From contig NZ_WSEL01000009.1 in NCBI RefSeq assembly GCF_009758015.1, positions 186,001-250,000 on the forward strand: a stretch of 64,000 bases of DNA, written 5' to 3'. Under the pieces are notes generated by a model. That model saw only the letters and a program-made list of their open reading frames with translations, was not told the origin of the DNA and made no database searches. The first letter of the stretch is position 1. Every line of letters begins with the position of its first letter. Both the position numbers and the translations under genes were made by a program. This DNA is from Ramlibacter pinisoli. GTDB lineage: Bacteria; Pseudomonadota; Gammaproteobacteria; Burkholderiales; Burkholderiaceae_C. Shown here one piece after another: positions 1 through 9,044 of the stretch.

Positions 1-972
1 GAGCCGGCGCTGCTGCTGCGAGAGCCGGGCCGATGGCCGGCCGACCCGTGCGACCACCTGGTCGAGCCGTTGCGCCGCGACATCGAGTCGGCGCTCGATT
101 CCCGAGCGCAGCAATTGCCCGGCCGCGTCCAGACCCTGGAGCAGGTCCGCACGGGGCCGCGCGACCAGTTCGGCCGCGGCCGTGGGTGTCGGGGCACGCA
201 GGTCGGCGCAGAAGTCGGCAATGGTGACGTCGGTCTCGTGACCGACCCCGCACACCACCGGCACCGGACTGCGCACGATGGCGCGCGCCAGCGCTTCGTC
301 GTTGAACGACCAGAGATCCTCGATCGACCCGCCGCCGCGCACAAGCAGGATCACGTCGACGGTGCCGTCTTGCGCCAGCCCGTACAGTGCTTCCAGTGCG
401 CGGATGAGCTCGGGCACGGCCTGTCCGCCCTGGACGGCGGCCGGTGCCAGCACGACGGGAAGGTGCGGGACGCGCCGGCGCAATGCGGTCGACACGTCGT
501 GCAGCGCCGCTGCGCCCAGGGACGTGACGAGTCCGATGCCGCGCGGCATCGGCGGTAACGGGCGCTTGCGGTCCGGGTCGAACAGCCCCTCGGCCTCCAG
601 CTTGGCCTTCAGCCGCAGGAACCGCTCATACCAGGCGCCCTGCCCCGCCCGCTGCAGGCTCTCCACCACCAGTTGCAGGTCGCCGCGCGGCTCGTACACC
701 GCCACCCGGCCCTGTACCTCGACGAGGTCGCCGTCCGCCGGGACGAACGGGAGCAACGAGGCGGCCCGCCGGAACATGGCGCAGCGCAACTGTCCCTGCG
801 GGTCCTTGAGCGTGAAATAGAAATGGCCGCTGGACGCGCGCGAGAAGCCCGAAATCTCGCCGCGCACCGCGACCGGATTGAGCCGGGCATCCAGAAAATC
901 AGCAATGGCGCGGCATAGCGCACCAACTTGCCAGATCCGGGGCGCCGCTGCTGGTTCGTCAGGTCCGACCAT
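1..972 (-). CDS. xseA: Exodeoxyribonuclease VII large subunit (C-terminus beyond the window)
   Basis: Catalytic large subunit of exonuclease VII, which degrades single-stranded DNA to short oligonucleotides in repair, together with XseB. Reading the minus strand from the ATG at 972 gives an OB-fold N-terminus (W-Q-V-G-A-L near residue 13, then the V-R-G-E-I-S-G-F motif) followed by the XseA core: G-L-V-T-S, V-R-G-G-G-S-I-E-D-L-W and G-V-G-H-E-T-D. All are hallmarks of the family. 324 codons are present; the usual length is about 400-450, so the coiled-coil C-terminus is cut off by the window edge. It is divergent from exbB across a 331-bp gap. Identification is firm; only the exact start is open. 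Confidence 0.95.
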   Translation of the reverse strand, partial: MVGPDEPAAAPRIWQVGALCRAIADFLDARLNPVAVRGEISGFSRASSGHFYFTLKDPQGQLRCAMFRRAASLLPFVPADGDLVEVQGRVAVYEPRGDLQLVVESLQRAGQGAWYERFLRLKAKLEAEGLFDPDRKRPLPPMPRGIGLVTSLGAAALHDVSTALRRRVPHLPVVLAPAAVQGGQAVPELIRALEALYGLAQDGTVDVILLVRGGGSIEDLWSFNDEALARAIVRSPVPVVCGVGHETDVTIADFCADLRAPTPTAAAELVARPRADLLQGLDAAGQLLRSGIERRLDVAAQRLDQVVARVGRPSARLSQQQRRL

Positions 973-1303
973 CAGTTGCGGCGCGGGTCCGCACCCGTCG
1001 CGGTGGCCGGATTCATCCACAACAGGGCGATTCCATCCACCGCCTGGATGAAGCTCGGCAGGAGGCCCGATTTCACCGTGCAAGTCATTGATTTCAAAGG
1101 AGAATTTTCTGCTGAAAATGTCACCGGACTGTCACTGTGCAGCACCGATGCGGCTTCGCGACACCGGGGAGGGGGTTTCTGCACAAAGTTATCCACAATT
1201 TCTGTGGGTCACGTCCTACGAGCGGTAGCGTTCTTCCTACAGCACCGCTGTCCCCCCATAATCGCGCCCTGTTCAGCACATTTCAGCGCGGCGGAGCCCC
1301 TCT
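973..1303. other. xseA/exbB divergent intergenic region
   Basis: 331 bp with no convincing gene. It is locally AT-rich around 1085-1120 and includes a short inverted repeat, ATTTTC-TGCT-GAAAAT, at 1104-1119, probably within the divergent promoters. A perfect DnaA-box sequence lies at 1189-1197 and a one-mismatch copy at 1013-1021. No -35/-10 pair is clear enough to call. Confidence 0.5.
1189..1197 (+). promoter_or_regulatory. DnaA-box match TTATCCACA
   Basis: The nonamer TTATCCACA matches the DnaA consensus TTATNCACA exactly. A second near match (TCATCCACA) is at 1013-1021. There is no AT-rich unwinding region or dnaA/dnaN neighbourhood, so this is not an origin. It may be a DnaA regulatory site for xseA or exbB, or chance. 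Confidence 0.4.
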
Positions 1304-1936
1304 TTGTTGTCGATCATACAAGCCGCAGGCTGGCCGATCTGGCCCCTTCTCGCCTGCTCCATCCTTGCCCTTGCCCTCGTCATCGAGCGCTTTCTCAGCC
1401 TCAAGACCAGCCGCGTCGCGCCGCCCCGGTTGCTGGACGAAGCCCTGGCGGTCTCGCGCAGCACGGTGCCCAATCCCGATGTGGTCACCCAGCTCGAGCA
1501 GAACTCGGCACTCGGCGAAGTGCTGGCCAGCGGCTTTCGCGCACTCAACAGTGACCCGCGTTGCACCGAGGCCGACCTGCGGGCGTCGATGGAAGGCACC
1601 GGTCGTGCCGTTGCCCACCGCCTGGAGCGCTACCTGAGCGCACTGGCCACCATCGCATCCGCCGCCCCGCTGCTCGGCCTGCTCGGCACCGTGATCGGCA
1701 TGATCGAGATCTTCGGCTCCCAGTCGCCGGGATCGGCGACCTCGGGCGGCAATCCGGCACAGTTGGCCCAGGGCATCTCGATCGCGCTCTACAACACGGC
1801 GTTCGGGCTCATCGTCGCGATTCCGGCGCTCATCTTCTGGCGCTACTTCAGGGCCCGGGTGGACGCCTACCTGCTCACGCTCGAGCTGTCGGCCGAGCGC
1901 TTCCTGCGCCACCTGAACTCGCTGAGGCGCGCATGA
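1304..1936 (+). CDS. exbB: MotA/TolQ/ExbB proton channel family protein
   Basis: Inner-membrane proton channel subunit that, with ExbD, turns proton-motive force into work on a TonB-like partner. 210 aa with three hydrophobic segments: residues about 8-27, 115-140 (A-P-L-L-G-L-L-G-T-V-I-G-M) and 155-180. The G-L-L-G-T-V motif before the second helix is typical of ExbB/TolQ. The start is one of two consecutive TTG codons (1304 or 1307), preceded by GGCGGAG. It overlaps exbD by ATGA, so the two are translationally coupled. No tonB lies next to it, so ExbB rather than TolQ is inferred from the companion gene and the usual Burkholderiales order with lpxK. Confidence 0.88.
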   Translation: MLSIIQAAGWPIWPLLACSILALALVIERFLSLKTSRVAPPRLLDEALAVSRSTVPNPDVVTQLEQNSALGEVLASGFRALNSDPRCTEADLRASMEGTGRAVAHRLERYLSALATIASAAPLLGLLGTVIGMIEIFGSQSPGSATSGGNPAQLAQGISIALYNTAFGLIVAIPALIFWRYFRARVDAYLLTLELSAERFLRHLNSLRRA

Positions 1937-2361
1937 ATTTCCGTCCCCGTGGCAAGGACGAGCCCGAGATCAACCTGATCCCGTTCATCGACGTGCTGCT
2001 GGTGGTGCTGATCTTCCTGATGCTGTCGACCACCTACAGCAAGTTCACCGAACTCCAGCTGCGCCTGCCGGTGGCCGATGCCGACGCCCAGCGCGACTAC
2101 CCGCGCGAGGTCGTGGTGGGCGTGGCCAGCGACGGCCGCTACACGGTCAACCGCCAGCCGATCGCCGGCCGCAGCGTCGACCTGCTGGCCGGGGCGCTGG
2201 CCGACGCCGCCAAGGCCGGCAAGGACAGCGTGGTCATCGTCAGCGCCGATGCCGCCGCACCCCACCAGTCGGTGATCTCGGTGCTGGAAGCGGCACGCCG
2301 GTCCGGCCTGCAGCAGGTCACCTTCGCCGCCCAGTCGTCCGCGCAGGCCGGAGGGCGCTGA
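1933..2361 (+). CDS. exbD: Biopolymer transport protein ExbD/TolR family
   Basis: 142 aa single-pass inner-membrane partner of the ExbB channel. The N-terminus carries the conserved cytoplasmic E-I-N-L-I-P-F-I-D-V motif (residues about 12-21), whose aspartate lies at the start of the transmembrane helix and is the proton-carrying residue in this family. A periplasmic domain of about 95 residues follows. The ATG overlaps the exbB stop codon (ATGA). lpxK starts 4 bp after its stop, so exbB-exbD-lpxK-Trm112-kdsB reads as one operon. Confidence 0.9.
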   Translation: MNFRPRGKDEPEINLIPFIDVLLVVLIFLMLSTTYSKFTELQLRLPVADADAQRDYPREVVVGVASDGRYTVNRQPIAGRSVDLLAGALADAAKAGKDSVVIVSADAAAPHQSVISVLEAARRSGLQQVTFAAQSSAQAGGR

Positions 2362-2365
2362 GCCC

Positions 2366-3361
2366 ATGCGCGCGGCCCTGCAGCGCGCATGGCTTCACCG
2401 CGGCGCGCTCGGCTGGTCGCTGCTTCCGGTTTCGTGGCTCTACGGCGCCCTGTCCGGGCTGCGCCGCGCGCTGTTCCGGCTGGGTGTCTTCGAGACCCAG
2501 CACCTGCCCGTCCCCGTCGTCGTCGTCGGCAACGTGATCACCGGTGGCGCGGGCAAGACACCGGTGGTCATCGCCGTGGTGGAGCACCTGCGTTCGCGCG
2601 GATTGCGGCCAGGCGTCGTCTCGCGCGGCTATGGCCGGCAGGGGACTGGCTGCATTGAGGTGACCCCGCAAAGCGATCCCCGAGCGGTCGGCGACGAACC
2701 GCTCCTCGTGGCCACGCGCTGTTCGGTTCCGGTCGGCGTCGCAGCCGACCGCCCGCTGGCGGCCCGCGCGCTGCTCGCGGCGCACCCGGACGTGAAAGTG
2801 CTCGTGAGCGACGACGGCCTGCAGCACCACGCGCTGGGCCGCGACATCGAGATCGTGGTGTTCGACGATCGCGGCGCCGGCAATGGCTGGCTGCTCCCTG
2901 CGGGGCCGTTGCGCGAACCGTGGCCACGACCGGCCGACCTTGTCGTGCGCACGGCAGCATCGGGCATCGAGGGCCACCACGTGGAACGCCGGCTGGGGAC
3001 CGAGGCCCGACGCGCCGATGGCACCCAGGTCCCGTTGCAATCGTTCGCCGGCCGTTCGTGCGTGGCGCTGGCGGGCATCGCGCGGCCACAGGCGTTCTTC
3101 CGCATGCTCGAAGACGCCGGGATCACCCTCGCCAGGACGGTGCCGCTGCCCGACCACGACGATTTCAGCGGCTCCCTGCCGGACCTGGGAGCCGAGCAGC
3201 CGCTGCTGTGCACGGAAAAGGATGCGTCCAAGCTCTGGCGTTCCCATCCCGGCGCGTGGGCGGTCCCGCTCGAGGTGACCATCGAACCGCGCTTCTGGAC
3301 CGCCCTCGATGCGCTGCTGGACCCGAAGCTATCATCGGCCGATGGATCCCAAGCTGCTTGA
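2366..3361 (+). CDS. lpxK: Tetraacyldisaccharide 4'-kinase
   Basis: Phosphorylates the 4' position of the tetraacyldisaccharide to make lipid IVA, the sixth step of lipid A synthesis at the inner-membrane face. 331 aa, normal for LpxK. It has an N-terminal membrane-associated helix, a Walker A motif [11 protein letters not shown] at residues 55-65, the S-R-G-Y-G motif, and D-D-G-L-Q-H near residue 150, which contributes the catalytic aspartate and histidine. Its 3' end overlaps the Trm112-like gene by 20 bp. Its presence shows a lipid A-bearing Gram-negative outer membrane. Confidence 0.96.
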   Translation: MRAALQRAWLHRGALGWSLLPVSWLYGALSGLRRALFRLGVFETQHLPVPVVVVGNVITGGAGKTPVVIAVVEHLRSRGLRPGVVSRGYGRQGTGCIEVTPQSDPRAVGDEPLLVATRCSVPVGVAADRPLAARALLAAHPDVKVLVSDDGLQHHALGRDIEIVVFDDRGAGNGWLLPAGPLREPWPRPADLVVRTAASGIEGHHVERRLGTEARRADGTQVPLQSFAGRSCVALAGIARPQAFFRMLEDAGITLARTVPLPDHDDFSGSLPDLGAEQPLLCTEKDASKLWRSHPGAWAVPLEVTIEPRFWTALDALLDPKLSSADGSQAA

Positions 3362-3548
3362 GTTGCTGGTCTGCCCCGTGACCAAAGGCCACCTCGACCT
3401 CGATCGCGCGCGGCAGGAACTGGTGTCGCGCAGCGCCCGGCTCGCCTATCCGATCCGCGACGGCATCCCGGTGCTGCTCGAGGAAGAGGCCCGCACCCTC
3501 ACCGACGAGGAACTCGAGCGCCTGCCGACCCGCACCCCGCTGGTCTAG
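3342..3548 (+). CDS. Trm112 family small protein (YcaR-like)
   Basis: 68 aa. The N-terminal [16 protein letters not shown] and later [11 protein letters not shown] are the family signature. Members are small beta-rich proteins with a zinc-ribbon-like fold; eukaryotic Trm112 activates methyltransferases, and the bacterial role is not settled. Only one cysteine of the usual zinc set remains, as in many proteobacterial YcaR proteins. It overlaps the lpxK 3' end and lies 2 bp before kdsB, the arrangement conserved in beta- and gammaproteobacteria. Confidence 0.9.
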   Translation: MDPKLLELLVCPVTKGHLDLDRARQELVSRSARLAYPIRDGIPVLLEEEARTLTDEELERLPTRTPLV

Positions 3549-3550
3549 CC

Positions 3551-4306
3551 ATGGCCTTCACGGTCCTGATCCCGGCGCGGCTGGCGTCGACGCGCTTGCC
3601 GAACAAGCCTCTCGCGGACATCGCGGGCAAGCCGATGGTGGTGCGCGTGGCCGAACGGGCACGCAGTTCGTCGGCCCAGACCGTGGTGGTGGCGGCCGAC
3701 AGCCCGTCCATTGTCGAAGCCTGTGCCGCGCATGGGGTCCAGGCCGTCCTCACCGGGGTCGACCACCCCTCCGGCACGGACCGCCTGGCCGAAGCCAGCC
3801 GCAAACTCGGCCTGGCCGATTCGCACGTGGTCGTGAACGTCCAGGGCGACGAGCCGCTCATCGACCCGGCGCTCATCGATGCCGTCGCCGCCTTGCTCGA
3901 CGGAGCCGGCGATGCCGTGATGAGCACCGCCGCGCACCCGATCACCTCGGTCGCCGAGTTCACGAACCCGAACGTGGTGAAGGTCGTCACGGACGCCCGG
4001 CAACTGGCGCTGTACTTCAGCCGAGCGCCCATCCCGTGGTGGCGCGACGGATACGCCGACGCCATCGCCTCCCTGCCCACGACGGCTCCCCTGCGCCACG
4101 TCGGCATTTACGGCTACCGCTGCGACTTCCTGCGTGCCTTTCCGCTCCTGCCGCCAGCACCCCTGGAGCACCTCGAGGCGCTGGAGCAGTTGCGGGCACT
4201 CTGGCACGGGCACCGCATCGCGGTCCACGTCACTGCGGATGCACCGGGGCCGGGGGTCGACACACCCGAGGACCTGGAGCGCGTCCGGCGCCTTTTCCTG
4301 CCCTAG
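3551..4306 (+). CDS. kdsB: 3-deoxy-manno-octulosonate cytidylyltransferase
   Basis: Activates KDO as CMP-KDO for transfer to lipid IVA. 251 aa, the standard length. The N-terminal [15 protein letters not shown] motif (residues about 7-21) is the nucleotide-binding signature, [10 protein letters not shown] supplies metal-binding aspartate and glutamate, and H-V-G-I-Y-G-Y-R is also conserved. Last gene of the exbB-kdsB operon. Together with lpxK it makes the operon's theme outer-membrane lipopolysaccharide assembly. Confidence 0.96.
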   Translation: MAFTVLIPARLASTRLPNKPLADIAGKPMVVRVAERARSSSAQTVVVAADSPSIVEACAAHGVQAVLTGVDHPSGTDRLAEASRKLGLADSHVVVNVQGDEPLIDPALIDAVAALLDGAGDAVMSTAAHPITSVAEFTNPNVVKVVTDARQLALYFSRAPIPWWRDGYADAIASLPTTAPLRHVGIYGYRCDFLRAFPLLPPAPLEHLEALEQLRALWHGHRIAVHVTADAPGPGVDTPEDLERVRRLFLP

Positions 4307-4419
4307 CGCTGTAAGGCTACGCAAGGGCTGCGTGCTATCCTCAAGCGCAGACGCGCGACGGCCGGCGCGGGGAAGCCCTTGGCCCGCAGCGCCCCGAGAT
4401 TCCAACCATCCGAGGATAG

Positions 4420-5082
<663 letters not shown>

Positions 5083-5153
5083 TCGAGCCGGCGCGCTCGC
5101 CGATCCTGCGCGACGGCGGGCTCGCGGCCATTCCGGACGGCCCCGCAACACCC

Positions 5154-6092
5154 TCAGCCCGCCAGCAGCTCCAGTAGCAGGTCGATCCGCGCCTTCACGG
5201 GCGATTGCCGGCTGGCCGGCAGCAGGGTCGCGCCCTCCCCCACGATCGCACCCTCGGCGCAGCGCGTGCTGCGCACGACCCGGACACCCTTGGCCAGGGC
5301 TGCGAGCAGCGCCTCCTCGAGCCGGTGGTGCAGCGTGCCGTTGCCGGTGCCGATGGCAACGAGCCCCTGCACGCCATCGTCCACCAGCAGGTCGACGATG
5401 CGGCCGGTGACACCCGCGTGGCTGGACACCAGCTCCACGCGCGGCCAAGCCGACACCTGCCCGAGTCGGCCCGCCCATCCCGGATCGACGGCGGATTCGG
5501 GCCACTCACCCACGAGACGCAGCCGCCCCTCCTCGATGAAGCCCAACGCTCCGGCATCGCCGGACGAGAAGGCGTCGAGCCGGTACGGATGCACCTTCCG
5601 CACATGCTCCGCACCGTGGAGCGTGCCGGCGCAGGCCACGGTGACGCCGCGCGCACCGGGCGTGCGGACCACGGCGATGGCATCGACGATGTTCTGTGGC
5701 CCGTCCGGTGCGAGGGCCGTGGCCGGCCGCATCGCGCAGGTCAACACCACCGGTTTGGCAGCCGGCAGCACGCGATGCAGGAAGTACGCCGTTTCCTCCA
5801 GCGTGTCGGTGCCGTGGGTGACCACGATGCCCTGCACGTCGGGCTGCGCCAGCCAGTGGGCGCAGCGCCCGGCGAGGTCGCGCCAGACCGCCGGCTCCAT
5901 GTCCTTGCTGTCGATCTGGGCCACCTGCTCGGCAACCACCTGCAGCCCGGCCAGCCCCGGAAGGCCTTCGAGCAGCCTGTCGACGCCCAGCTGGGCGGCT
6001 TGGTAGCCGACGTGGTCGGCTGCCGACGGGGCGACCCCGGCGATGGTGCCACCCGTGCCCAGAAGAACGATCCGATCGGCCGTCACTTGCAC
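5154..6092 (-). CDS. Asparaginase (L-asparaginase family)
   Basis: Hydrolyses asparagine to aspartate and ammonia. 312 aa. The first catalytic threonine lies in G-T-G-G-T-I-A-G (residues 12-19) and the second triad in T-H-G-T-D-T-L-E-E (near residue 95), both complete. No signal peptide is visible, so the enzyme is probably cytoplasmic. Start choices are GTG at 6092 or GTG at 6086. The upstream end abuts the lexA promoter, so the two genes are divergent with overlapping control DNA; the -35 element proposed for lexA lies inside the first codons here. Confidence 0.9.
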   Translation of the reverse strand: MQVTADRIVLLGTGGTIAGVAPSAADHVGYQAAQLGVDRLLEGLPGLAGLQVVAEQVAQIDSKDMEPAVWRDLAGRCAHWLAQPDVQGIVVTHGTDTLEETAYFLHRVLPAAKPVVLTCAMRPATALAPDGPQNIVDAIAVVRTPGARGVTVACAGTLHGAEHVRKVHPYRLDAFSSGDAGALGFIEEGRLRLVGEWPESAVDPGWAGRLGQVSAWPRVELVSSHAGVTGRIVDLLVDDGVQGLVAIGTGNGTLHHRLEEALLAALAKGVRVVRSTRCAEGAIVGEGATLLPASRQSPVKARIDLLLELLAG

Positions 6093-6116
6093 TCTTTCAC
6101 GAAACTGGTTAAAAAT
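6087..6116 (+). promoter_or_regulatory. Candidate lexA promoter
   Basis: TTGCAC at 6087-6092 and AAAAAT at 6111-6116 (18-bp spacer; 17 bp if TAAAAA is used) form a plausible sigma70 promoter ending just before the SOS box. Confidence 0.45.
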
Positions 6117-6123
6117 ACAGCCA

Positions 6124-6139
6124 CTGGATGGGCAGCCAG
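6124..6139 (+). promoter_or_regulatory. LexA (SOS) box upstream of lexA
   Basis: CTG-N10-CAG at 6124-6139, flanked by A and TAT, lies 34 bp before the lexA ATG and just downstream of the candidate -10. This is the proteobacterial LexA operator and indicates autorepression of lexA. Confidence 0.8.
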
Positions 6140-6173
6140 TATCCTGCGTGATCTGCCCCTAGGAGCCTTCCGC

Positions 6174-6848
6174 ATGACCGAGACGCCCAAGCTCACCGCC
6201 CGCCAGCAGCAGATTCTGGACCTGATCCAGGCGGCCATCGCCCGCACCGGCGCACCCCCCACCCGGGCCGAGATCGCCAGCGAGCTCGGCTTCAAGTCGG
6301 CCAACGCCGCCGAAGAGCACCTGCAGGCCCTGGCTCGCAAGGGTGTCATCGAGCTGGTCAGCGGCACCTCGCGCGGCATCCGCCTGCGCGGCGAGACGCT
6401 GCGCTCCATCCACGAGTCGCGCTTCAAGCAGTTCGCGTTGCCGCTGCCCAGCCTGGCACAGCTCGCGCTGCCCCTGGTGGGGCGGGTGGCGGCGGGTTCG
6501 CCCATCCTGGCGCAGGAGCATGTCGACCAGACCTACTACGTCGAGAGCAGCCTGTTCCAGCGCCGCCCCGACTACCTGCTCAAGGTGCGCGGCATGTCGA
6601 TGCGCGACGCCGGCATCATGGACGGCGACCTGCTCGCGGTGCAGGCCACCAAGGACGCCAAGAACGGGCAGATCGTCGTGGCCCGCCTCGGCGACGAGGT
6701 CACCGTCAAGCGGTTCCGCCGCAACAAGCACCTCATCGAGCTGCACGCCGAGAACCCCGACTACCCCACCATCGTGGTCGAGCCCGGCGAGCCGTTCGAG
6801 ATCGAAGGGCTGGCCGTCGGCCTGATCCGCAACACCATGCTCATGTGA
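6174..6848 (+). CDS. lexA: SOS transcriptional repressor LexA
   Basis: Represses DNA-damage genes and self-cleaves when RecA filaments form. 224 aa. The N-terminal winged helix has [12 protein letters not shown] and the recognition region [13 protein letters not shown]. The scissile Ala-Gly is in V-A-A-G-S-P. The serine lies in [10 protein letters not shown] and the lysine in V-T-V-K-R-F; both catalytic residues are present. The ATG at 6174 follows AGGAG and places the protein's start at the usual family position. Longer upstream reading frames run through the promoter and are not used. Confidence 0.97.
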   Translation: MTETPKLTARQQQILDLIQAAIARTGAPPTRAEIASELGFKSANAAEEHLQALARKGVIELVSGTSRGIRLRGETLRSIHESRFKQFALPLPSLAQLALPLVGRVAAGSPILAQEHVDQTYYVESSLFQRRPDYLLKVRGMSMRDAGIMDGDLLAVQATKDAKNGQIVVARLGDEVTVKRFRRNKHLIELHAENPDYPTIVVEPGEPFEIEGLAVGLIRNTMLM

Positions 6849-6970
6849 ATCCCTGCCGGGCGGCAGCAGGTGGCGGGCGTATGGCGCGACAGGCGCCATC
6901 ACCCTGCGCGGCCCGGCCCATCGTCGCAATCTCGCCTGTGTTTCCAACCTGCGGTTCGAGGAGAAGTGAC

Positions 6971-7297
6971 ATGGGTCTCACGATGATCAGCCTGGCCGGC
7001 GCGTTCGGCTCCCTGCGGCGCCTGGTGCGCGCCGCACTGCGCGCCCTGACGGGCCGTCAAGACGGCACCCCGGTGGCGGGGCGCCCCGCCACCGGCTTGC
7101 ACATGGCCGAAGGCCGTGGCCACGTGGCCTGGCCGGCCACCCACCCGGTGGCGGCGGCGCGGCGCCTGCGCGTACTGCGCGTGGTCGATGCCGGGCATGC
7201 ACCCAGCACGGCCGGCCGCATGGTCATCTCCGGCCGCATGGCCGACGTCTGCGCCGAACTGGAGCGCCTGGCCGCCCTGGAGGCGGCGGCGGCCTGA
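6971..7297 (+). CDS. Conserved hypothetical small protein
   Basis: 108 aa, not recognised. The N-terminus is weakly amphipathic. The C-terminal part, R-M-V-I-S-G-R-M-A-D-V-C-A-E-L-E-R-L-A-A, resembles the end of many short Burkholderiales proteins of unknown role. A good ribosome site (GAGGAGAAG) precedes the ATG at 6971, which supports translation. There are no signal peptide, membrane segment or catalytic motifs. It follows lexA by 122 bp on the same strand but shows no SOS box of its own. Confidence 0.6.
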   Translation: MGLTMISLAGAFGSLRRLVRAALRALTGRQDGTPVAGRPATGLHMAEGRGHVAWPATHPVAAARRLRVLRVVDAGHAPSTAGRMVISGRMADVCAELERLAALEAAAA

Positions 7298-7372
7298 TCC
7301 GGGTGTGACCGGTGGGCATCGCCCGCTGGGCGCGTTGCCCGGGCAGGCAATGCCCGAGGCGTCGCCCGAGGT

Positions 7373-7885
7373 TTACTGGGCGCCGGCCAGGTAGTCCGCC
7401 TTGCCCAGCTCCACCCCGTTGTGCCGAAGGATGGCGTAGGCGGTGGTCACGTGGAAGAAGAAGTTGGGCAGCACCCAGTGCTTCAGGTACGCCTCGCCCT
7501 TCATGGTGCGCGTCGCCTCGCGTCCTACCGGGAAGGTGATGTCCTTGTCCTCGGTGCCGTCGATCTTCTCGACCGGCACGGTGTCCAGCCACGCCAGGGT
7601 CTTGGCGATGCGGGCCTTCAGTTCCTCGATGGTCGTTTCGGTGTCCTCGAACTTCGGCGCCTCCACGCCCGACAACCGCGCGATGCCCAGCTTGGGGCCG
7701 TCGCAGGCGATCAGGACCTGCCGGGTCAGGGGCAGCATGTCCGGCGCCAGGCGCGCGACGGTCAGCACCTGGGGATCGAACTTGCGCGCCTGCGCGTGCG
7801 CCAGGCCCTTGTCGAGGATGTGGCTGAGGTTCTTCAGGGTGGTGCGGAAGATCGGCAGGCTGGCCGAAGCCATCGAAATCGCCAT
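7373..7885 (-). CDS. DUF1993 family protein
   Basis: 170 aa. It matches the DUF1993 pattern: an N-terminal helix with L-P-I-F-R-T-T-L-K-N-L, a middle L-A-P-D-M-L-P-L-T-R-Q-V, F-P-V-G-R, and a C-terminal F-F-F-H-V-T-T-A-Y-A-I-L-R-H-N-G-V. The histidines recall the DinB-like four-helix fold, to which DUF1993 is related. Function unknown, cytosolic. The start at 7885 fits the family. It is divergent from the 2-hydroxyacid dehydrogenase gene. Confidence 0.85.
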   Translation of the reverse strand: MAISMASASLPIFRTTLKNLSHILDKGLAHAQARKFDPQVLTVARLAPDMLPLTRQVLIACDGPKLGIARLSGVEAPKFEDTETTIEELKARIAKTLAWLDTVPVEKIDGTEDKDITFPVGREATRTMKGEAYLKHWVLPNFFFHVTTAYAILRHNGVELGKADYLAGAQ

Positions 7886-7992
7886 CAAAAGTCTCCTGGG
7901 TGTGCGGATGGAAAGGCGCGATGCTAGCGGCACCCGGCCAACTCTGCCGAGCATGCCGCCGTTGCCCGCGCGGCTCGCGGCACAATCGCGGC

Positions 7993-9000
7993 ATGAACAT
8001 CGTGATCCTCGACGATTACCAGGATGCCGTGCGCAAGCTGCAGTGCGCGACCAAGCTCGAGGCCTATCCCGCCAAGGTCTACACCAACACCGTCAAGGGC
8101 ATCGGCCAGTTGTCGGTGCGGCTGCGCGATGCCGACGTCATCGTGCTGATCCGCGAGCGCACGCACATCTCCCGCCAACTGCTCGAAAAGCTCCCCCGCC
8201 TGAAGCTCATCTCGCAGACTGGCAAGGCAGGCGCCCACATCGACATCGAGGCCTGCACCGAACGCGGCGTGGTCGTGACCGAGGGCACCGGTTCGCCGGT
8301 GGCGCCGGCCGAGCTGACCTGGGCGCTCATCATGGCCTCCATGCGGCGGCTTCCCCAGTACATCCAGACCCTCAAGCACGGCGGCTGGCAGCAGTCGGGC
8401 ATGAAGTCGGCTTCGATGCCGGTGAACTTCGGCCTGGGCACGGTGCTGAAGGACAAGACGCTGGGCATCTGGGGCTACGGCAAGATCGGCCAGCTGGTGG
8501 CCGGCTACGGGCGCGCCTTCGGCATGAAGGTGATGGTGTGGGGCCGCGAGGGCTCGCGCTCGCGCGCCCAGACCGATGGCCACCAGGCCGCCGAAAGCCG
8601 TGAGCAGCTGTTCGCCCAGAGCGACGTGCTCAGCCTGCACCTTCGCCTGAACGCCGAAACCGCGGGCATCGTGAAGCTCGAGGACTTCGGCCGCATGAAG
8701 CCCACTTCGCTGTTCGTCAACACCTCGCGCGCCGAACTGGTCGAGTCCGATGCGCTCCTCGCCGCCCTCAACCGGGGCCGGCCCGGCATGGCGGCCGTCG
8801 ACGTGTTCGAGAGCGAACCCATCCTGCAGGGCCACGCGCTGCTGCGGCTGGAAAACTGCATCTGCACCCCGCACATCGGCTACGTGGAGCAGCAAAGCTA
8901 CGAGATGTACTTCGGCGCCGCCTTCGAGAACGTGGTCAACTTCATCGAGGGCCATCCGACCAACATCGTCAACCCCGCGGCCTTGCAGGTCCGGCGCTGA
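7993..9000 (+). CDS. D-isomer-specific 2-hydroxyacid dehydrogenase family protein
   Basis: NAD(P)-dependent oxidoreductase of 335 aa, probably interconverting a 2-keto acid and a D-2-hydroxy acid. The Rossmann motif is G-I-W-G-Y-G-K-I-G (around residue 157), the catalytic arginine lies in N-T-S-R-A-E-L-V, the glutamate in D-V-F-E-S-E-P-I and the histidine in C-T-P-H-I-G-Y. All three catalytic residues are present. The substrate cannot be told. The MFS gene starts 44 bp downstream on the same strand, so co-transcription with a possible substrate or product exporter is plausible. Confidence 0.9.
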   Translation: MNIVILDDYQDAVRKLQCATKLEAYPAKVYTNTVKGIGQLSVRLRDADVIVLIRERTHISRQLLEKLPRLKLISQTGKAGAHIDIEACTERGVVVTEGTGSPVAPAELTWALIMASMRRLPQYIQTLKHGGWQQSGMKSASMPVNFGLGTVLKDKTLGIWGYGKIGQLVAGYGRAFGMKVMVWGREGSRSRAQTDGHQAAESREQLFAQSDVLSLHLRLNAETAGIVKLEDFGRMKPTSLFVNTSRAELVESDALLAALNRGRPGMAAVDVFESEPILQGHALLRLENCICTPHIGYVEQQSYEMYFGAAFENVVNFIEGHPTNIVNPAALQVRR

Positions 9001-9044
9001 ACGCCCCCGCCGCGCCCCGGGCCACGACGCCGGCACGGCGCGGC

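Noticed and set aside
1013..1197. Replication origin
   Set aside because: Only one exact and one near DnaA box, no AT-rich unwinding element, and no dnaA, dnaN, gidA or parAB neighbours.
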